A DNA stretch of 22,798 bases from IMG/VR virus record IMGVR_UViG_3300030060_007584, positions 4,428 through 27,225 of that record; one strand, 5' to 3'. The notes beneath the pieces are model-generated. The model searched no databases. It had not been told where the DNA came from and worked only from the letters and a program-made list of their open reading frames with translations. How positions within the stretch are numbered: position 1 is the first letter of the stretch; each line of letters begins with the position of its first letter. This document shows positions 21,501-22,798 of this stretch, in pieces. The position numbers were made by a program, and so were the translations under genes. Source of the DNA: a virus.

Positions 21501-21604
21501 TTCATGAAATCCACAAAAAGTGGACTTTCTGTTTGCACAAACTCAGGTAACTGATTTTCAATTACCTGATTAATTTCGACTCTTTGTATTGATGTATCAA
21601 TCAT
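9524..21604 (-). CDS. 7: Giant baseplate wedge protein, T4 gp7-like N-terminus with a ~3,700-residue repeat extension
   Basis: This protein has 4,026 residues. Residues 1-60 (VIENQLPEFVQTESPLFVDF and MKQYYISQEYQGG) and ~155-235 match the helical C-terminal part of T4 gp7. The clearest match is FYRTKGTEESYRILFRAL to T4 FYSTKGIEASYKFLFKVL, then the acidic YGEEVNII. Between these helical parts, at ~85-125, sits an inserted module with DDEIITYTG. The rest is modular and beta-rich. It has about nine HGFxxGD units, about fifteen GSGY units, further YTG-type units, and a YHYH-like domain near 1225-1350. Hairpin modules with LIFLNDIIQVPFESYVFNGG and VLLLNEIFQNPNDDY lie toward the C-terminus, which ends with FSWGRLHDF and TGPVIIRTRDLKESFT. 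T4 gp7 has 1,032 residues, so this is roughly four times larger, and the T4 N-terminal part is not recognised here. Gp7 initiates wedge assembly with gp10 and gp8, and the position between gp6 and gp8 supports the call. ATG at 21602-21604 overlaps the gp6 stop as TAATG, with GGCGGCGGA as a possible ribosome site. No signal peptide, frameshift or stop was seen. Confidence 0.9.
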   Translation of the reverse strand: MIDTSIQRVEINQVIENQLPEFVQTESPLFVDFMKQYYISQEYQGGSTNIAENLDRYTKLQTYVGAALTEFTGLSTDTQSYSSTIFVDSTKGYPSKYGLLKIDDEIITYTGVGTTSFTGCVRGFSGVSNLDQPTRPDLVEFNTSVGAAHTGGSKVHNLSNLFIREFFNKLKTTYASGFENRKLDSDIDQVKFIRQIKDFYRTKGTEESYRILFRALYGEEVNIIKPSEFLIKPSDADYGFGQDFVVKAIAGDPRNLKGSTLFQDKDEDDNNIQGASGAISDVKDFLYGGEHYYQITVSQDSIDGDFVVPGRTRIVNPVTIGSTVMTVDTTVGFPTSGVLSLPTASVAGIVTYTGKTSNQFVGLPTSVDVLNVGDDVRYNNVAYGYSFANITKKIEVLITGVLKDFPIPDDTFYFNKGDKVKVGSFGVNKSSEDANFGSWVYNTSVKFSPKTITRQSSSSFNVSLRSDHGFLEEDAIEVLDEQNTLLGVGRVLTIISSDTFILGDLPGVGEFNIAFIRRRLKRGNSSLHDNITKYTTDVQNVYDHESDNAFALPPHPHAYVTSPSIPSLGNEPIVAPDRSVTWTGATGGDVIQLIQVTEGAADHGFYSGEVVTYNVISGFLGQLIDGKNYYVSRVSSNNIRLANSLPDLVNGDFVDATGNGTFKISVPELANKKLDHQKLLKRISLNPLFDGTRRETTPGTTGILVNGTEISNYKSGDVIQFGGIESIDVLEGGSQYDVITPPTVSVESLTGAGISATANVKGQFERIDIIDPGFDYVAPPVIEISGGNGQNAIARARLKQIDHFIDFDASSTGNAINIAADTIGFGTFHKFRDGEAVIYKTFNTGAIGIASAGITTDQIQQTPDQRLVDESIYFVSKVNNTTIKLANNQNDALTKSNLINLTGFADGSQRFQSLNKKQVLGQIIIDNPGEGYENKRRLVTVSGINTYSDFIEYKNHGFEDGELIRYSHSGIGVTIVGLDTDQDYYVLKVNDNRFRLASAGIGSTLSDANYISKQFVGLSSIGSGEHVFNYPPIIVNVKGVIGINTVHPENYHAKINPIVRGSLTSINVEQPGFGYGNATTFNFSIPPTVRVSSGSSSEYKAIVTNGRIQSVIVTRSGSEYTSAPDLQILGDGVGAKIISSISNGQVDSVTIDNGGVGYSTASVSVQEIIPGTGAIFLPKVRSWAVNNVKRYEDIFYGDDGFLSRGDNDEGIKFTSFYAPRGLRKILKSKNSDGTIDYTSNDLNLLNNAEQVSLNHSPIIGWAYDGNPIYGPYGYDRKDGGVVRVMRSGYSLKTNRDGGPPIGTFPLGFFIDDFEYLGNGDLDENNGRYCVTPDYPKGTFAYFATINPSENETSGTFKNFRAPVFPYLIGENYAAKPDEFNFIETNNQDLDLNTLNLRRNTNPYKLEGLGVNYEGIHDSRKLVDQEIEVNYASAGRINQFELLSAGSGYQVKDDLRVLSLDKGNGFSGEISKVEGQEIISIASTVVKIENLVFSYNNLNGQVTGLSSQPHDLVVGDIVTISGLSTDTLRKLDGRHQIGFNTSFLQLNTGIGTTVATGIVTSLSVTGDLSRNGVAANDILGITTERFLVLNVDNVNDKIRVKREFDGVLGTAHTSASLVTNLNRTIAFNLGINTDIQTRVNIPYYFNPSESVALGESAGVGIGSTIRYSFKVVGGGTTERFIPTQNIFLQGHGFKTGDKLLYSSDEGTTLQVSNGIGQTFRLTNNSPVFAINNGINLLGLSTNPVAIGSTGSVAGIGSTAYQLFFKDHGTGVIHSLTPQRTEITGFAEKVVGTVVCKEPHKLQANDRVNLSVTPGITTTFNIEFDDTTRRTFVNPITFGASAVSTAFNTITFVSHGFKTGDKVLYKSANTINPLKSNSTLFVVRIDDNTFRLSETAFKSNKLIPDVISFTSTGSGHTIALINPPLSLTRGYKVGFAVSDTSLTQVVSGKKTQVFDFELFRDTNFTNPYFNNTEDGGFQVIGVGTVGVTTTARVDLSVTENTPNNLFYKLTPVNLNVNAPFKRDPIVDTDVINYSSLKISDSQYNGSYTITGIGSTTFSFVLPSQPEKDGYTKDEATTLKYNTSSLTAVGAINDIRIISKGKNYLNIPVVTSIGSTLGVGGVVRLNSNETGKLRRYTIKNIGFDYSADKTIQPSVSLPQILRLDRLSKISNIGISSGGKNYVQPPNIVVIDRVTNQIKNEVITAVDVQGTSVSEVRILTNTNSLYGTNPRIIATNNNNGIKVKNLNFTSGTNLVTLTLEGAYDSTTYPFTLGDKLYVENIGIGSTGSGFNSSDYNYEPFVITGVNTNPGGGNATVSYNLDRSVTSPGIFSGPSSSGQAIPFENIAQFNIDVETNQFSVGETVSTGDKVGTVVAWNENNKYLKVLSNDTFNVGESINGSSSKSIAVIEQTTKFNSTFNIDSDSEFRSGFRKETGKLSTELQKLADNDYYQTFSYSLGSTIDYNTWKDPVNSLGHVVGFRNFADVSVVSTASTDDKNRRNASVSVSDSPVVIVADLVSEKESLHNSYDFDLVTENSKNIAGVFASDEINFVNKTLTDYIESRTNRAISIDSVSSEFNDLPRATAFSDIFSINLDDIDGIKFYVMVFDTRFSGEKEIIQINLLHDGSLGYMMPFGRVETAIDLGDFDFSISGSTGNLRYLPAKSKFNNYALRIFAVETFKNTQTGISTLSLGTGYDIISTSSGIGSTDPSPVQVVGFGTTAITTSKLFIQTQELGGDQRTQLNELVVLNDSEEVYLLDYAQMINENISASNSPNVGLGTFGADVRSGITSVYFTPTTGIGVTMRVHQVAIGGTATGIGSTTISLTEVLTTTTDIASTGTPQPTRISGINSNTYTAFDALIEIHDTTNDRYAVTQVTAIHDTITPQFVEFGYMDNFSTNVTSFSGIGTIGVGYSSVTGGDIELRLTPPANTAVTTKVFQYNFNESGTGGVGLVTFTDSRLKSAEGSYTGTENDVKFSFNLKHTGDSIFHKTFDSSDAAVVDVTNDTFIVDNHFFQTGEELAYTPTGAGTTMSVGIAATAISGIGVTSKLPSTVFAVKIAENKFKLARTAAEALQNVPKVIDVTAVGVGTTHSFTSKNLNSKALITLDNNIQSPVIQSPVNTTLAFDSLLTSDFITLTGISSFFSGDIIKINDEFMKIDTVGIGSTNQLLVKKGQLNSALANHSAGDTVTKFLGNYQIVRDTINFTDAPKGSKGPAGLTTTSTFVGRVFTHTGIPDGTQETYANNFVFDTFENQFTGIATNFILKSGGSNVTGFATNTGVLLLNEIFQNPNDDYNIVETAGITSVSFTGVGVTNNYDVNVSSVPRGGIIVSVGETSSFGYQPLVAAGGTAIVSAAGTVESVSIGNSGSGYRVGLQTNILVRAVTSSGVTTIGKANVTAGLVTSVTITSGGSGFSSATPPTLEFEKPLNYENMRLVGSTTGIGASVSVRVGTASSIISFQITNFGYNYKIDDVLTIEEGGQAGILTDANKVVKDFELTVLDVFNDSFAGFTFGELEKLNSFENLFDGNRRTFPITKTIGATETPITLRSAQGSPIRVEDNCLIFLNDIIQVPFESYVFNGGSQVTFSEAPKADDKVRIYYYRGSDHDVADVDILETVKTGDSLTINKYPDIGLDNVFQQETRTVTGITTSDAVTTNTYIDAGITTVRTLQRPVTWKKQTQDVVVNNIGIGKDRSELEPGIRPTAYIIKSVSAGSTEVFTDTAVPLFNQVDDIVEVRQGALILDRTTKTGVAATAVVSAAGTISSVVISDGGSGYTVAPHVSIGVTAGIGTIHAGIGTTSANATAVATVSGVGTISVISVVNAGSGYTNTNPPLILVEPESVTQDTLTSIKYEGDFGHIVGIATTSVAGIGTAFQLDLFIPKDSVLRDTSVVGTAITVSGISSGYYFTAFETNIGSGLTSYENAIGTSPVGVGTSFIDNIYKVHSAKIIQGPVLGIGATALKRVTVSVSSIEGLTVPVGVTTIINPLYYGKFSWGRLHDFVTSKGSAFTAITNDGVTGIKTGPVIIRTRDLKESFT
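10140..19425 (-). repeat. GSGY peptide module (GxVxSVxIxxGGSGYxxxP), ~15 copies in gp7
   Basis: Each unit is two strands around a 'GGSGY..AP' turn. Approximate copies: 19385-19425 (EGGSQYDVITPP), 19263-19310 (DPGFDYVAPP), 18798-18850 (NPGEGYENK), 18375-18420 (QPGFGYGN), 18230-18290 (GRIQSVIVTRSGSEYTSAP), 18120-18180 (GQVDSVTIDNGGVGYSTA), 17255-17300 (SAGSGYQV), 15290-15345 (SKGKNYLNIP), 15170-15220 (NIGFDYSA), 15060-15110 (SGGKNYVQPP), 11510-11575 (GTVESVSIGNSGSGYRVG), 11376-11435 (GLVTSVTITSGGSGFSSA), 11215-11265 (NFGYNYKI), 10297-10360 (GTISSVVISDGGSGYTVAP) and 10140-10200 (NAGSGYTNTNPP). Two more are in the gp8-like protein and two in the DUF4815 protein. Confidence 0.8.
12420..20203 (-). 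repeat. HGFxxGDxVxY...NxFRLA peptide repeat, about nine copies in gp7
   Basis: Imperfect units of roughly 40-80 residues begin with HGF/HKF/HDL plus a Gly-Asp or Gly-Glu turn and end in a strand like YYVxxVxxNxFRLA. Approximate copies: 20093-20203 (HGFLEEDAIEVL), 19672-19800 (HGFYSGEVVTY...NIRLA), 18940-19120 (HKFRDGEAVIY...IKLA), 18610-18740 (HGFEDGELIRY...FRLA), 16965-17083 (HDLVVGDIVTI), 16443-16541 (HGFKTGDKLLY...FRLT), 16200-16213 (degenerate HKLQANDRV), 15930-16050 (HGFKTGDKVLY...FRLS) and 12420-12594 (HFFQTGEELAY...FKLA). These are protein-level repeats; the DNA copies have diverged. The family is known to me only as a recurrent beta module of marine phage tail proteins. Confidence 0.8.
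17550..17935 (-). other. YHYH-like domain within gp7 (residues ~1225-1350)
   Basis: This part of the gp7-like protein reads IIGWAYDGNPIYGPYGYDRK, then PPIGTFPLGFFIDDFEYLG, then LDENNGRYCVTPDYPKGTFA followed by YFATI. The order 'G.A.DG.PIYGPYGY', 'LDE.NGR..VTP.YP.GT..Y' is the signature of the YHYH protein domain (PF14240, recalled). The name-giving YHYH is here FAYFAT, so the histidines that would define the motif are replaced by hydrophobic or aromatic residues. The domain is flanked on both sides by gp7 repeat modules. Its function in known proteins is unclear; here it may be a structural or receptor-contact domain. Confidence 0.65.
21230..21340 (-). repeat. EIIxYTG module inserted in the gp7 N-terminal domain
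   Basis: The unit reads GYPSKYGLLKIDDEIITYTG, then VGTTSFTGCVRGFSG. It splits the two helical blocks that align with the T4 gp7 C-terminal part. Related units are at about 20530-20615 (GFPTSGVLSL...YTGKTSNQFVG), 12055-12240 (IKINDEFMKIDTVGIG...ALANHSAGDTVTKF) and, in the DUF4815 protein, 1410-1570 (ILGNEIISYTG...TTRGIDNTVKSSHSSGEEI). Confidence 0.75.
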
Positions 21605-22798
21605 TAATATCCGCCGCCAGAGCTAGATCCACCGCCACCACCCGATGATGTTGGTGTGCTGGTTGTGGTTGTACTTGTTGAAGTTGAAGTTGCGTATGTA
21701 CCACCAGTTCTGGTAGTTGTTGAAGTCCCAGACGCTGTTGATGGGAGTAACGCAGTAGTAGTTGAAACTGGAGAGTTTGACTTTCGAGTGAATGTTGGAG
21801 TATAATAACTATGAATGTGAGGGAATCTTGATCCTGACGTATTTTCACCAGATGCAATCACATCTTCAAACATCTTAATGGTTGTATTTGACATGTCAAA
21901 TTTAACATATAAATCTCGAAGACCAACAACATCATTTGAGTGTGGAATTGCTTGAATTTCAACCACGTTATTTGCAATCACTGTTGATGTTATATTACAA
22001 GTATCTATAAGAACTTCACCGATCATATATTTAACTGTTCCAGCATTTTTCTTAATGATATTTGGAGTTCCACCATCTGTGTATGTAAAGAAGAACATAC
22101 GACCAGTTTCACGATTCACAACCTCATCAGCCATATACACAGTTCCTGTTACGCCTTCAATTGTGAATCCAGTTGAGATGACATTGTAAGATGACTCCTG
22201 AGTATGGAATTGATTACCAAAACAAACCTCATATTGAGCAAATTGGCCGATCACAGCCTTTAAATTACGTCGAATTGTGACAAGAGTAATATTTGATGTA
22301 ATTGATGAATCAACACTATCAATTAGTGATATCGCTTTACTGTATTTGAATCGACCACCGAATTTATTCACATCAATTGATCTTGAATATTGAGTTAGTG
22401 CATTTGAAACTCCAGTCTTAAGATTCTCAACATTATCATTTAAACTTGGATTATAGTATGGATTGACTTGTAACTCAACATACAAATATTTCAAATCAAT
22501 AAACTCTGGCACAATACCAGCAACTGCATAACTCTTTAATCTTTGAACTAGTTCTCTTTTGGTTTCATCTGAAAGAAAATCACCATTTCGAGGTTTGACT
22601 GAAATGAAAACCTTACCAAAACGAGGTGGAGACATCTCCTCACCTCCAAAAGCAGTGACAGATTCGATGTTTGGATAAATGAAACCCAAAACTGACTCAT
22701 AATCTGATGATGTGACCGCACGATACTGTGAGGAGTAAATTCGAGGTGCATAATACTTAATTGAAGAGATTGATTCAATATCATCACCATCTCTAGCA
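21604..22798 (-). CDS. 6: Baseplate wedge protein, T4 gp6-like (C-terminal part; cut by right edge)
   Basis: The visible part is 397 codons plus stop and stays open to the right edge, so the N-terminus lies outside. A TTG at 22687-22689 is a tempting start but is not used: the upstream in-frame codons read IKYYAPRIYSSQYRAVTSSD, the usual gp6/J-type run leading into YESVLGFIYPNIES. Next come FGGEEMSPPRFGKVFISVKP, YAVAGIVPEFIDLKYLYVEL and DSVDSSITSNITLVTI, all characteristic of T4 gp6. Gp6 forms the inner ring of the baseplate by linking neighbouring wedges. A later beta-rich part holds GTVKYMIGEVLID and NDVVGLRDLYVKFDM, like the end of other gp6 proteins. The last ~55 residues are a low-complexity Thr/Ser-rich, then Gly/Ser-rich tail, which I do not recall from T4 gp6. 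The stop TAA (21604-21606) overlaps the gp7 ATG by one base. Confidence 0.92.
   Translation of the reverse strand, partial: ARDGDDIESISSIKYYAPRIYSSQYRAVTSSDYESVLGFIYPNIESVTAFGGEEMSPPRFGKVFISVKPRNGDFLSDETKRELVQRLKSYAVAGIVPEFIDLKYLYVELQVNPYYNPSLNDNVENLKTGVSNALTQYSRSIDVNKFGGRFKYSKAISLIDSVDSSITSNITLVTIRRNLKAVIGQFAQYEVCFGNQFHTQESSYNVISTGFTIEGVTGTVYMADEVVNRETGRMFFFTYTDGGTPNIIKKNAGTVKYMIGEVLIDTCNITSTVIANNVVEIQAIPHSNDVVGLRDLYVKFDMSNTTIKMFEDVIASGENTSGSRFPHIHSYYTPTFTRKSNSPVSTTTALLPSTASGTSTTTRTGGTYATSTSTSTTTTSTPTSSGGGGGSSSGGGY
21607..21770 (-). repeat. Low-complexity Thr/Ser then Gly-rich coding tail of gp6
   Basis: The final ~55 codons of gp6 run through STTTALLPSTASGTSTTT, a TGGTYATS spacer, STSTTTTSTPTSS, and end in GGGGGSSSGGGY. 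The glycine codons make a short G+C-rich patch (GGCGG and GGTGG words) in otherwise AT-rich DNA. It lies directly before the gp7 start and could serve as a flexible linker or disordered tail. The GGCGGCGGA at its very end could double as the gp7 ribosome-binding region. Confidence 0.8.

Noticed and set aside
9524-21604. Giant bacterial adhesin or RTX-type protein
   Set aside because: There is no secretion signal, calcium-binding nonapeptide repeat or anchor. The gene sits between gp6 and gp8 with TAATG coupling, and its N-terminus matches T4 gp7.
22548-22790. TTG at 22687-22689 as the gp6 start, and an 80-residue minus-strand frame overlapping this region
   Set aside because: Codons upstream of the TTG stay open to the edge and encode typical gp6 text (IKYYAPRIYSSQYRAVTSSD), so the gene simply continues outside the window. 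The 80-residue frame is an out-of-frame shadow.

Overview
The window is an AT-rich stretch (about two-thirds A+T by eye) packed with large virion genes, all on the minus strand. The best fit is a marine T4-like myovirus infecting cyanobacteria (Prochlorococcus or Synechococcus) or SAR11. The support is recognisable T4 baseplate-wedge proteins in the order gp6, gp7, gp8. They are followed by a DUF4815-type structural giant and two small open frames of kinds I associate with T4-like cyanophage and pelagiphage genomes. I see no host-like genes, tRNA, integrase, transposase, CRISPR array or reverse transcriptase. The host assignment is inference from composition and family memory, not proven by the sequence.

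Layout in transcription order, from the right end to the left:
1) The C-terminal ~397 codons of a gp6-type baseplate wedge protein, cut by the right edge and ending in a Thr/Ser/Gly-rich tail.
2) A 4,026-residue gp7-type protein (9524-21604). Its N-terminal ~235 residues match the C-terminal part of T4 gp7. Nearly all the rest is repeated small beta-rich modules plus a YHYH-like domain.
3) A 519-residue gp8-type wedge protein with an insertion relative to T4 gp8.
4) A 2,505-residue DUF4815-type structural protein.
5) A 77-residue protein with a conserved-looking N-terminus and a C-terminal coiled coil.
6) The first 57 codons of another small, probably structural protein, cut by the left edge.

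The genes are nearly seamless. There are two TAATG stop/start overlaps and gaps of 30, 6 and 4 bases, so one late transcription unit with coupled translation is likely. There is no gene-free stretch over 30 bases. In T4, gp6, gp7 and gp8 join gp10, gp53 and gp25 to form the wedge of the hexagonal baseplate; these homologues should do the same. The DUF4815 protein lies where T4 carries its peripheral baseplate and fibre genes, so it may decorate the baseplate or anchor fibres.

The most notable feature is shared modularity. At least three peptide modules recur: an 'HGFxxGDxVxY...NxFRLA' unit, a 'GxVxSVxIxxGGSGYxxxP' unit and a 'GFPxxGxLxIxxEIIxYTG' unit. The last two cross gene boundaries, with copies in two or three of the adjacent proteins. 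This looks like a virion surface built by duplicating and exchanging small beta modules. I found no defence system or other non-structural system.
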